5,678 nt of DNA from Balneolaceae bacterium SMO_bin1. GTDB lineage: Bacteria; Bacteroidota; Rhodothermia; Balneolales; Balneolaceae. Location: positions 1 to 5,678 of the forward strand of contig NNSL01000294.1 in assembly GCA_003123965.1 (NCBI GenBank). Reading direction: 5' to 3'. Position 1 is the stretch's first letter; each line of letters begins with the position of its first letter. Under the pieces are notes generated by a model that was given only the letters and a program-made list of their open reading frames with translations, was not told the DNA's origin and did not search any database. Shown piece by piece: positions 1 through 5,493 of this stretch. The translations under genes were made by a program, and so were the position numbers.

Positions 1-179
1 AATTGAATTTGCTTGAAGACTGGAGTCAAAAGAAAGACAAGTTGAAGCGTAAATATCCCGATTTAACGGATGATGACCTGGCTTATCGGGAAGGCAAAGA
101 GGACAAGCTATTTGAACGCGTACAGCAGCGGTTAGGTAAATCCCGGGAGGAAACGGAGAAAATAATCCGCAAAATTTAA
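1..179 (+). CDS. CsbD-like stress protein, 5'-truncated by window edge
   Basis: An open frame read from base 3 ends at TAA 177-179 and has no start codon clearly its own, so the gene begins before the window. The visible 58 residues show the CsbD pattern: a Trp followed by a Lys-rich stretch (KDKLKRKY), then LTDDDL, YREGKED and a C-terminal QQRLG helix. A hand alignment to the next gene gives 28 identities over 53 positions, so the two are tandem paralogues. CsbD/YjbJ proteins are small, highly charged, general-stress-induced proteins of unknown biochemical role. The downstream gene starts 31 nt after this stop on the same strand, so co-transcription is likely. The family call rests on recognition of the motif pattern, not on a search. 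Confidence 0.85.
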   Translation, partial: LNLLEDWSQKKDKLKRKYPDLTDDDLAYREGKEDKLFERVQQRLGKSREETEKIIRKI

Positions 180-210
180 CTATTAAAACGAATAAAAAAC
201 GATACCTATT

Positions 211-396
211 ATGAATGAGTTAAAAATTAAAGGCAACTGGAAAGAAAAAAAGGGAAAGCTAAAGCAAAAATACGCCGAGCTAACCGATCAAGATTTAACT
301 TACACTGAAGGTAAAGAAGAAGAGTTAGTTGGTCGGATTCAGCAGCGGCTGGGAACCACCAAAGACAAAGCGCGCCGCATCATCAACGAGATATAA
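211..396 (+). CDS. CsbD-like stress protein
   Basis: This is a 61-residue, charged, soluble protein with no membrane segment. Residues 9-53 carry the CsbD signature: NWKEKKGKLK, LTDQDL, YTEGKEEEL and IQQRLG, as in E. coli YjbJ and Bacillus CsbD, which have similar length. The family is induced by general stress or stationary phase; its molecular activity is not established. The ATG at 211 is the only sensible start because the Trp motif begins 8 residues in. There is no Shine-Dalgarno ahead of it (the leader is A-rich). It follows a CsbD paralogue with a 31-nt gap, probably as one transcript ending at the hairpin at 469-504. Confidence 0.9.
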   Translation: MNELKIKGNWKEKKGKLKQKYAELTDQDLTYTEGKEEELVGRIQQRLGTTKDKARRIINEI

Positions 397-468
397 CATT
401 TGCAAATTTTAGAGAAGGCGCGAATCTTCTTGCCATATTTGTAGCATTCCCACGCGCCAAGAAGTGAA

Positions 469-504
469 AAAGCCCCGGCATCTACAATGGTAAGCCGGGG
501 CTTT
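469..504 (+). terminator. Intrinsic terminator after the CsbD pair
   Basis: A perfect 11-bp inverted repeat pairs AAAGCCCCGGC (469-479) with GCCGGGGCTTT (494-504) around a 14-nt loop. The stem is GC-rich and is followed on the + strand by an interrupted T-rich tract (ACTTTAATATTTT). On the minus strand the stem ends in a run of five T, so it could also act in that direction. It lies about 72 nt after the CsbD stop codon, between convergent genes. Confidence 0.8.
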
Positions 505-517
505 ACTTTAATATTTT

Positions 518-554
518 AAAAAAAGGAGGCCTTGCACCGATCAGATGCAAGGCC
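518..554 (-). terminator. Intrinsic terminator for the minus-strand YtxH gene
   Basis: A perfect 9-bp inverted repeat pairs GGCCTTGCA (528-536) with TGCAAGGCC (546-554) around a 9-nt loop. Read on the minus strand, the stem is followed by TCC and then seven T (518-524). This is a textbook rho-independent terminator for transcription arriving from the YtxH-like gene. Together with the neighbouring + strand hairpin it insulates the two converging units. Confidence 0.85.
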
Positions 555-576
555 CTTCTATTCATCAAGAGAGACG

Positions 577-660
577 CTACTTAAAGCGCTTTGTAATAAT
601 AAAAATAGAGATTGTAATATCAAGTAAAATTACGCAAAATATCGCGTCTGTAGCAGCCAT
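577..660 (-). CDS. Possible 27-residue single-pass membrane peptide
   Basis: An ATG at 660 on the minus strand opens a 27-codon frame ending in TAG at 577-579. Residues 1-5 are MAATD, then about 17 mostly hydrophobic residues (FCVILLDITISIFI) follow, and the end is basic (TKRFK). That layout fits a single membrane helix with a positive cytoplasmic tail. It sits 30 nt beyond the YtxH stop and 22 nt before the minus-strand terminator, so it lies inside the YtxH transcript. The frame is continuous with the YtxH frame across the TGA, with ten sense codons between. No Shine-Dalgarno is visible. I recognise no family, and a chance hydrophobic frame in AT-rich DNA is a real alternative. Confidence 0.3.
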   Translation of the reverse strand: MAATDAIFCVILLDITISIFIITKRFK

Positions 661-690
661 TATTCCCAGTATAGGTGTCTGCTTTAAAAA

Positions 691-1062
691 TCAGCTGTTT
701 CTAAGTGCTTCAATTAGCTCAGCTTTATTCATCGAAGAGCGTCCGGCAATGTCCTTTTCTTTGGCCAATTCGTAGAGTTCATCCTTGGTCCAGCTTTCGA
801 AAGCCGATTTGCTCGAAGGTTTTATTCCGGTACTGCCGACATCTTTCTCAGCGTCACGCTTGGCGTCCCCTTCATTAAGCAAAAACCTCCTGATTTCTGC
901 GAGATCATTCTTCATATCTTTGAGATATTCATCCCCTTTTCGCGTAATTCTCTGCCGTGTTTTCGATCCTTTGTCCGGGGCAAATAAGAGCCCAATAATT
1001 ACGCCACAACCGACGCTTGTAATGCCGGTGAATAGAATCTTTTTAAAAGTGTTAAAATCCAT
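691..1062 (-). CDS. YtxH-domain membrane protein with C-terminal Rho-N/SAP-like module
   Basis: This 123-residue protein has one N-terminal membrane helix (about 9-27) followed at once by the YtxH signature GLLFAPDKGSKTR (24-36). A charged helical region (about 37-73) comes next. After a Ser/Lys-rich linker, residues 90-121 (WTKDELYELAKEKDI, then MNKAELIEAL) resemble the small helix-extended-loop-helix module of Rho N-termini and SAP-like domains. YtxH proteins are small stress-associated membrane proteins without a defined activity; the C-terminal module is often linked to nucleic-acid binding, which is only inferred here. The ATG at 1062 is preferred to an in-frame TTG at 1071, which would add three residues. 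No Shine-Dalgarno is seen. It ends before the terminator at 518-554. The 106-nt gap upstream leaves room for its own promoter, but I could not assign one. Confidence 0.85.
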   Translation of the reverse strand: MDFNTFKKILFTGITSVGCGVIIGLLFAPDKGSKTRQRITRKGDEYLKDMKNDLAEIRRFLLNEGDAKRDAEKDVGSTGIKPSSKSAFESWTKDELYELAKEKDIAGRSSMNKAELIEALRNS

Positions 1063-1168
1063 AGCACACAATTTGGTTAAAATATTAGCACGAAATCTTA
1101 GTTAAAGAGTATACGATGAACCTACCAAAATGTTCTCCGTTAATGGGTGCTATCCACCCCAACAGCTC

Positions 1169-1339
1169 CTAATCTTTAACAAACTTGCGGTAGGCGTAAA
1201 AAGATAATGCAGCAATTAATACAACAAGAAAGATAGCGGTCCAAAATCCGGCTTTAAATATGCCGAGGATAACATCACAGCCCGGCAAGAAAAGAAGCAG
1301 GGAAAATAGTGTCAGCAAAAAAGGAGTTCTGCTCTTCAT
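1169..1339 (-). CDS. Small lipoprotein-like membrane protein (GIFKAG type)
   Basis: A 56-residue frame runs from ATG 1337-1339 to TAG 1169-1171. Residues 1-5 (MKSRT) are basic, 6-19 are strongly hydrophobic, and LPGC (18-21) forms a plausible though imperfect lipobox with Cys21 as the acylated residue and Asp at +2. The motif GIFKAG follows at 26-31, then a second hydrophobic stretch (about 32-49) and a basic end (YRKFVKD). From memory, short proteins with a signal, a Cys, GIFKAG and a membrane helix are common in Bacteroidota and are sometimes misannotated as phosphatidate cytidylyltransferase; their function is unknown. The ATG lies 4 nt after the PAP2 stop, so the two are almost certainly co-transcribed. 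Codon use and the coherent signal-plus-helix design make it more than a chance frame. Confidence 0.8.
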   Translation of the reverse strand: MKSRTPFLLTLFSLLLFLPGCDVILGIFKAGFWTAIFLVVLIAALSFYAYRKFVKD

Positions 1340-1343
1340 AATG

Positions 1344-2048
1344 TTATGTATTTAGATATCTATGATTAATATAGCGAAATATAATCCAGCAAAAAGCAGC
1401 CCATGCCAAACCAATGGCCCAGCCGGCCAGTACATCTGTAGGATAATGTACACCTAAATATACTCGACTCACACCTACTAAAAATGTTATGAGCAGCCCA
1501 ATACTTAGAATAAAGGTTTTCACGCGCCGGCTTTGCTGAATATATGCTAGCATGGCCGCCAGAGATAAATAAATAACCGCCGACATCATAGTATGCCCGC
1601 TCGGATAACTTTTTGTTGCCGCAGAGCTCAAATGCACAACTACATCGGGGCGTTCACGCATAAAAAGTGATTTGAGCCCGAGGGTAAGCAGTAAACCCAT
1701 CAAGGATACACCGAGAATCAACCAGCCCTGCCGTTTATGCCCTTTTAAGAAAAGAAAACCCGATACCGAAAGCACAATTAATATAAGCAGTGTTTTGCTG
1801 CCGAGTGATGTTATATCTCGCGCAACTTCCTCTCCCCAGGCCGGTCCTACCGGCTCACTCAGATCGCCTGCTTCTCGAAATGAAGTAAGCACATATTCGT
1901 CAAAGCTGCGTGTTTCGTTGTCGGTAACGCTGTCGGTAATTTCAACAAAAAACCACAGCCCGCCGATAACCACCAAGCAGGTAATTATTATACCAAATTC
2001 CCTGAATATACCACTGGGATAACTAAATGCACGCCAATTAATATCCAT
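1344..2048 (-). CDS. PAP2-family membrane phosphatase
   Basis: This is a 234-residue polytopic membrane protein with all three phosphatidic acid phosphatase type 2 motifs in order: Lys126-x6-Arg133-Pro134, PSGH at 149-152, and Ser194-Arg195-x5-His201 with Asp205. In this family His201 is the expected nucleophile, His152 the acid/base, and Asp205 its partner. Hydrophobic segments lie near 17-36, 86-101, 108-126, 153-171, 178-194 and 204-224, giving six helices. A long hydrophilic loop (37-84) follows helix 1. Likely substrates are undecaprenyl diphosphate, phosphatidate or phosphatidylglycerol phosphate; the sequence does not decide. The ATG at 2048 is chosen over an in-frame TTG at 2063 that falls inside the terminator stem. 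The aconitase terminator's T-run ends directly at this ATG. A small lipoprotein-like gene follows 4 nt downstream. Confidence 0.92.
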   Translation of the reverse strand: MDINWRAFSYPSGIFREFGIIITCLVVIGGLWFFVEITDSVTDNETRSFDEYVLTSFREAGDLSEPVGPAWGEEVARDITSLGSKTLLILIVLSVSGFLFLKGHKRQGWLILGVSLMGLLLTLGLKSLFMRERPDVVVHLSSAATKSYPSGHTMMSAVIYLSLAAMLAYIQQSRRVKTFILSIGLLITFLVGVSRVYLGVHYPTDVLAGWAIGLAWAAFCWIIFRYINHRYLNT

Positions 2049-2083
2049 AAAAAAACAGCCCAACTTTTACCATTGGGCTGTTT
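2049..2083 (-). terminator. Aconitase terminator abutting the PAP2 start codon
   Basis: A perfect 11-bp inverted repeat pairs AAACAGCCCAA (2053-2063) with TTGGGCTGTTT (2073-2083) around a 9-nt loop. On the minus strand it begins 21 nt after the aconitase stop and ends in seven T. Those T residues run directly into the PAP2 ATG at 2048. It has every mark of an intrinsic terminator. If it is not fully efficient, it would also act as an attenuator or translation-blocking hairpin for PAP2. Confidence 0.85.
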
Positions 2084-2104
2084 AGTCGATTTTTCTCGTT
2101 AAAA

Positions 2105-4078
2105 TTAACCGTGTCCGTTCTGCTTTTTCTTTTTCTTGAAGTGGTTGATAATACCACCGTGCAGAACCGACTGTTTTTGTCGCTCGCTCAAGGTATGCTC
2201 AACGGTATACTGCTTTCCTTTTGTTTCGTTAGTAATAACCACATCATTGCCTTCTTCTATAGCCGTGCGGATATCACTTACAGAAAGCACATCTCCCTGC
2301 TCAATGTCTTCATAGTCTTCATCGTTTTTAAACTCGAGTGGAAGAATACCGAAGTTTGCCAGGTTTTGCCATCCAATACGAGCATAGCTTTTGGCAATTA
2401 CAGCACGCTGCCCGAGGTATCGAGGCGCAATAGCGGCGTGCTCACGGCTGGATCCTTGCGCATAATTAGCGCCGGCAATTACTACATGGCCGCCGTGCTC
2501 ATCTTTCGCTTCCATAGCCCGGTCGTGGAAGCTTTTATCCACAACATCGAGCGTAAACTTGCTGATTTCCGGAATATTACTTCTGAACGGAAGCACTTCA
2601 GCACCTGCACGCAGAATTTCATCTGTGGAGATATCATCGCCCATTTTCAGCAGCACGGGTACTTTGAAATCATTGAGTTCGTCAAAGTCAGGCATGCTAG
2701 AAATATTGGGCCCCTTCTTGATATCACCGCGTTCCTCTTTCGGCTTCGGCGGCTGCAGCATATCAGTATTTACAATGGGGTCGTTCAGCTCTTCAAACTG
2801 CGGGTAGCTCATTCCATACAATTCTTCCAGATCCCTCGGATCGGTGATTTTGCCAGTCAGTGCTGATGCAGCAGCTGTTTCAGGGCTCACCAAGAACACG
2901 GAGTCTTCGGGTGTACCTGAACGGTCGGGGAAGTTACGCGGCACGGTGCGCAGGCTGTTTTGTCCGGTTGCCGGGGCCTGCCCCATGCCGATACAACCGT
3001 TACAGCCCGCTTGGTGGATGCGTGCACCTGATTGCACCAGGTTCAGCATCACGCCGTTGTTTACCATGTTTTCAATAATCTGCCGCGATGTAGGGTTAAT
3101 ATCCCAGGATACATCTTCGTGAACGGTGCGGCCTTTTACAATTTCGCCAGCCATCCAGAAATCGCGGTATCCCGGATTAGCAGATGAGCCCACATACGAT
3201 TGATAAATATCTTGCCCTTCCACTTCACGAACCGGAACTACATTGCCCGGGCTGCTGGGCAGCGCAATAAGCGGTTCTACATCATCAAGAATAAGTTCTT
3301 CGTACTTGTCATATTCAGCCCCTTCATCAGCGAGGAGCTCAACAAATTCATCTTCGCGCCCCTGCGACTTCATGAACCTGCGTACTTCATCATCAGCGGG
3401 GAACACGGTACTTGTCGCGCCCATTTCTGTTCCCATGTTGGCGATTACGTGGCGATCCATAGTGGAAAGATTCTTCAACCCTTCGCCAAAATATTCAATT
3501 ACGTAGCCTGTAGCACCGTCAACATCATAGCGGCGCAGCATTTCGAGCACAACATCTTTAGCGCTAGTCCAGTCGGGCAGCGAACCTTTAATTTCCACAC
3601 CAAGCACTTTTGGCATTTTCAGGTAGAGCGGTTCACCGGCAATGGCAAAAGCAACATCAAGTCCACCCGAGCCAATAGCCAGCATGCCCATACAACCCGA
3701 TGCCGGGGTATGGCTGTCAGATCCCGCCAATGTTTTTCCCGGAATAGCAAAACGTTCAGTTTCAATAGGGTGACTTACTCCATTGCCTGGCCGGCTGAAC
3801 CAGAGACCAAACTTTTCGGCCGCTGACCGCAGAAATACGTGATCATCAGGATTTTTAAAATCGGTTTGCAGCAGGTTGTGATCAACGTATTGACATGATA
3901 CTTCGGTCTGGGCTTCATCTAGCTCCATGGCTTCCAGTTCCAGCATCACCATTGTTCCGGTGGCATCCTGGGTGAGGGTTTGGTCAATTTTCAACCCGAT
4001 TTCCTCACCGGGTTCCATTTTGCCATCAACCAAGTGACTTTTTATTAGTTTTTGGGTGACATTCAGTGGCTTACTCAT
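2105..4078 (-). CDS. acn: Aconitate hydratase, short single-chain (Aquifex-type) family
   Basis: This 657-residue enzyme should isomerise citrate and isocitrate through cis-aconitate in the TCA cycle, in the cytoplasm. The catalytic part (about 1-440) shows Asp66-His67, His103, GSDSHTPASG around 119-128 and HQAGCNGCIG around 355-364, where Cys359 and Cys362 are two [4Fe-4S] ligands. After a Pro/Lys-rich linker (about 441-455), the LeuD-like swivel part carries GDDISTDEI (480-488) and the GSSREHAA substrate loop (542-549, Arg545). At about 650 residues it is much shorter than the 750-900 residues of AcnA, AcnB or mitochondrial enzymes, and matches the putative Aquifex/halophile family (TIGR01342, from memory). 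Odd point: the usual GSCTN cluster motif reads GSSAN, so Ser299 replaces the third cysteine. A different aconitase-superfamily substrate cannot be excluded. The ATG at 4078 is preferred to a TTG at 4105. The gene has its own terminator and stands alone as a transcription unit. Confidence 0.93.
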   Translation of the reverse strand: MSKPLNVTQKLIKSHLVDGKMEPGEEIGLKIDQTLTQDATGTMVMLELEAMELDEAQTEVSCQYVDHNLLQTDFKNPDDHVFLRSAAEKFGLWFSRPGNGVSHPIETERFAIPGKTLAGSDSHTPASGCMGMLAIGSGGLDVAFAIAGEPLYLKMPKVLGVEIKGSLPDWTSAKDVVLEMLRRYDVDGATGYVIEYFGEGLKNLSTMDRHVIANMGTEMGATSTVFPADDEVRRFMKSQGREDEFVELLADEGAEYDKYEELILDDVEPLIALPSSPGNVVPVREVEGQDIYQSYVGSSANPGYRDFWMAGEIVKGRTVHEDVSWDINPTSRQIIENMVNNGVMLNLVQSGARIHQAGCNGCIGMGQAPATGQNSLRTVPRNFPDRSGTPEDSVFLVSPETAAASALTGKITDPRDLEELYGMSYPQFEELNDPIVNTDMLQPPKPKEERGDIKKGPNISSMPDFDELNDFKVPVLLKMGDDISTDEILRAGAEVLPFRSNIPEISKFTLDVVDKSFHDRAMEAKDEHGGHVVIAGANYAQGSSREHAAIAPRYLGQRAVIAKSYARIGWQNLANFGILPLEFKNDEDYEDIEQGDVLSVSDIRTAIEEGNDVVITNETKGKQYTVEHTLSERQKQSVLHGGIINHFKKKKKQNGHG

Positions 4079-4118
4079 ATTGCTTTTCCGGTTTTGTAAG
4101 TTCAACTTTTATTGAGAG

Positions 4119-4126
4119 CAAAAATA
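4119..4126 (-). promoter_or_regulatory. Candidate -7 element for acn
   Basis: On the minus strand this reads TATTTTTG, an exact fit to the Bacteroidota -7 consensus TAnnTTTG. It would start transcription about 35 nt before the acn ATG. A TTG at 4153-4151 lies 24 nt upstream, longer than the usual spacing of about 19-20, so the -33 part is doubtful. It is a short motif in AT-rich DNA and may be chance. Confidence 0.3.
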
Positions 4127-4276
4127 ATCATTATTCGTTAAAAAATCGTTCAAGAACCTGTAAAAACAGTAATTTATAATGCATCAACATAAGCATAATT
4201 AAAATAGATTGTAATAGTTTTGCTGAGTTATAGAAATGGGCTTTTTTATTCAATTTATTTCATTTAGTGAATAAGG

Positions 4277-4307
4277 TTGCATAAAGTTATTTAGAAATGT
4301 ATTGTTG
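4277..4307 (+). promoter_or_regulatory. Candidate promoter for the Dabb gene
   Basis: TTG at 4277-4279 is followed 20 nt later by TATTGTTG (4300-4307), one mismatch from the Bacteroidota -7 consensus TAnnTTTG. The same stretch reads as a weak sigma70-type promoter, TTGCAT, 17 nt, TATTGT. Either reading puts the transcript start near 4314, about 50 nt before the Dabb ATG. An exact TAGTTTTG at 4215-4222 is an alternative -7 but has no -33 partner. Confidence 0.35.
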
Positions 4308-4351
4308 GTGATATAAGCCAATTTAATCTGCACACCTTAAAAAATTAACAT

Positions 4352-4356
4352 AGGAG
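4352..4356 (+). promoter_or_regulatory. Shine-Dalgarno of the Dabb gene
   Basis: AGGAG lies 6 nt before the ATG at 4363, a standard ribosome-binding site that fixes this start. It is the only clear Shine-Dalgarno ahead of any gene start visible in the window. Confidence 0.75.
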
Positions 4357-4362
4357 ATACTT

Positions 4363-4683
4363 ATGATTCGCCATGTAGTTATGTGGAAGCTCAAAGATGA
4401 GGCCGAAGGTGCTTCTAAACAAAAGAACGCCGAAAAAATGAAGCTGATTCTCGAAGGCCTGAAAATTAATATTGATGAGATTAAGAATGTGGAAGTAGGA
4501 ATTAATATTACCGACGATGACGAAGAAGCCGGAACTGCATGGGATGTGGTGCTTATATCTGATTTTGAGACGGAACTCGATTACACGATGTACACGCGAA
4601 ATGATCACCACAAAAAAGCGCTTAAGTTTATCAATTCAGTAATAGAAGAGCGCCGTTTTGTAGATTATAAAATGGATGTATAA
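4363..4683 (+). CDS. Dabb-family (stress-responsive A/B barrel) protein
   Basis: This 106-residue soluble protein opens with MIRHVVMWKLKDEA, the typical first strand of the Dabb domain with its conserved His after the start. The domain fills about residues 1-102: a first helix (18-32), a strand around 41-49, the middle strand WDVVLISDF (67-75), and the closing helix and strand (FINSVIEERRFVDYKM). Dabb proteins form dimeric ferredoxin-like barrels. Some, such as plant SP1, are stress proteins, and olivetolic acid cyclase is an enzyme of this fold; most bacterial members have no known reaction. The length is normal for a single domain. It is transcribed divergently from acn and ends 15 nt from the convergent amidotransferase stop, with no hairpin between. 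Confidence 0.88.
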   Translation: MIRHVVMWKLKDEAEGASKQKNAEKMKLILEGLKINIDEIKNVEVGINITDDDEEAGTAWDVVLISDFETELDYTMYTRNDHHKKALKFINSVIEERRFVDYKMDV

Positions 4684-4698
4684 CTCCAAGGGTAGCTA

Positions 4699-5493
4699 TC
4701 AGGATAACTTCTGCCCTTCTGCTTTGATAACCAGGGTCCGGAATATCTTACGTTGCTCGGCCACCTGCGGCATATATTCGGGATGCCATTGTACACCCAG
4801 CAGATAATCAAATCCGGGGTGTTCTACACCTTGAATAATTCCATTTTCTTCTCGTGCCGTTACAATTAGTGCATCGCCAAGAGTATTCACAGCCTGATAG
4901 TGAAGTGCATTTACCGGTGCCTTGGCAGTGTTCATTACCGCATAAAGCGTACTTTTTTTATTGAGCACAACTGTTTTGCGGGGCCATACCGTGTGCACCT
5001 TGGGCACCTCGGAATAAAAGCCGCTGATATCCTGGTGAAGACTCCCCCCAAAATGCACATTTATTAATTGAGCCCCCCTGCAAATACCCAGAACGGGAAT
5101 ATTTCGCTTGCAGGCATCCCTTAGCAAAGCAAACTCCAGCTCATCTCTTGCTTTATCAGTTCCAGTTTCTTTCGCCGAAATTGTATTGCGCAATAAAAAT
5201 AGCACGGGATATATCAGCGCCGACAGTATGCGAACCAACCACGGAAACAGACCTTTATCTGGCGATTTCGCCGTATTCTTTTCCTGCAGGAGTTCACCAT
5301 AGCGATCCGGACTAATGTCGGCACCCCCACCTAAAATCAATCCGTCAGGGGTAACATCGGGGCGTGGCTGCTGCGGGTGCACGCGAACAGGGCTTCCACC
5401 CTGCAGCCATACGGCCGCTGCGGTAAACCACCAGGCAGCAAGCCCTCCTTTTTCAGGACCCGTTACCACAATTATGGGGCGTTTTTTACGCAT
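4699..5493 (-). CDS. Class I glutamine amidotransferase-like hydrolase (PuuD / peptidase C26 type)
   Basis: This 264-residue protein has the full triad layout: nucleophile Cys138 in GICRGAQLINV, and His237 with Glu239 in GVQWHPEY. Supporting family motifs are GGGADISPDRYGE (55-67), RDELEFALL (116-124), GGSLHQD (149-155) and NALHYQAV (195-202). Relatives hydrolyse gamma-glutamyl bonds, for example gamma-glutamyl-GABA in putrescine breakdown; the actual substrate is not shown here. No ammonia-accepting synthetase domain is attached. Between the YGE and RDELE motifs lie about 50 residues, where I would expect about a dozen. They include a hydrophobic stretch at 81-102 that could touch or enter the membrane. 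The ATG overlaps the stop of the upstream gene by 8 nt (ATGCGTAA), implying translational coupling; there is no Shine-Dalgarno. Confidence 0.87.
   Translation of the reverse strand: MRKKRPIIVVTGPEKGGLAAWWFTAAAVWLQGGSPVRVHPQQPRPDVTPDGLILGGGADISPDRYGELLQEKNTAKSPDKGLFPWLVRILSALIYPVLFLLRNTISAKETGTDKARDELEFALLRDACKRNIPVLGICRGAQLINVHFGGSLHQDISGFYSEVPKVHTVWPRKTVVLNKKSTLYAVMNTAKAPVNALHYQAVNTLGDALIVTAREENGIIQGVEHPGFDYLLGVQWHPEYMPQVAEQRKIFRTLVIKAEGQKLS

Larger units (their letters stand above)
4079..4362. other. AT-rich divergent intergenic region (acn / Dabb)
   Basis: This 284-bp stretch holds no convincing reading frame and separates divergent starts. It is clearly more AT-rich than the genes. It contains candidate promoter elements for both directions and two short inverted repeats near the middle: GTTC-AA-GAAC (4148-4157) and CTGT-AAAA-ACAG (4158-4169), which are directly adjacent. 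These could be regulator sites upstream of acn, but four-base arms are weak evidence. Confidence 0.6.

Noticed and set aside
545..775. 76-codon + strand frame crossing the terminator region
   Set aside because: Its start lies in the loop of the 528-554 hairpin and it runs antisense into the YtxH gene, so it is not a plausible gene.
1145..1159. Small hairpin GGGTG/CACCC after the lipoprotein gene
   Set aside because: It has only 5 bp with no T-run on the minus strand, so it cannot be called a terminator.
1672..2022. 116-codon + strand frame opposite PAP2
   Set aside because: It is a shadow frame over conserved PAP2 sequence with no protein-like features.
2111..2866. 251-codon + strand open frame opposite acn
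   Set aside because: It lies wholly antisense to a strongly supported aconitase, has no recognisable domain and no ribosome-binding site. It is a shadow of the acn codon pattern.
3200..3826. 208-codon + strand open frame opposite acn
   Set aside because: It is antisense to conserved catalytic motifs of aconitase, with an unlikely composition and no family match that I recognise.
4076..4105. Upstream TTG start for aconitase (and similar TTG starts at 2063 and 1071)
   Set aside because: Each adds only a few non-conserved residues, and an ATG lies just downstream. For PAP2 the TTG falls inside the terminator stem.
4175..4180. TATAAT sequence in the divergent region
   Set aside because: It is a perfect -10 hexamer but has no -35 at suitable spacing in a very AT-rich stretch, so it is probably chance.
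4345..4611. 88-codon minus-strand frame opposite the Dabb gene
   Set aside because: It is antisense to a convincing Dabb gene with a Shine-Dalgarno and shows no domain of its own.
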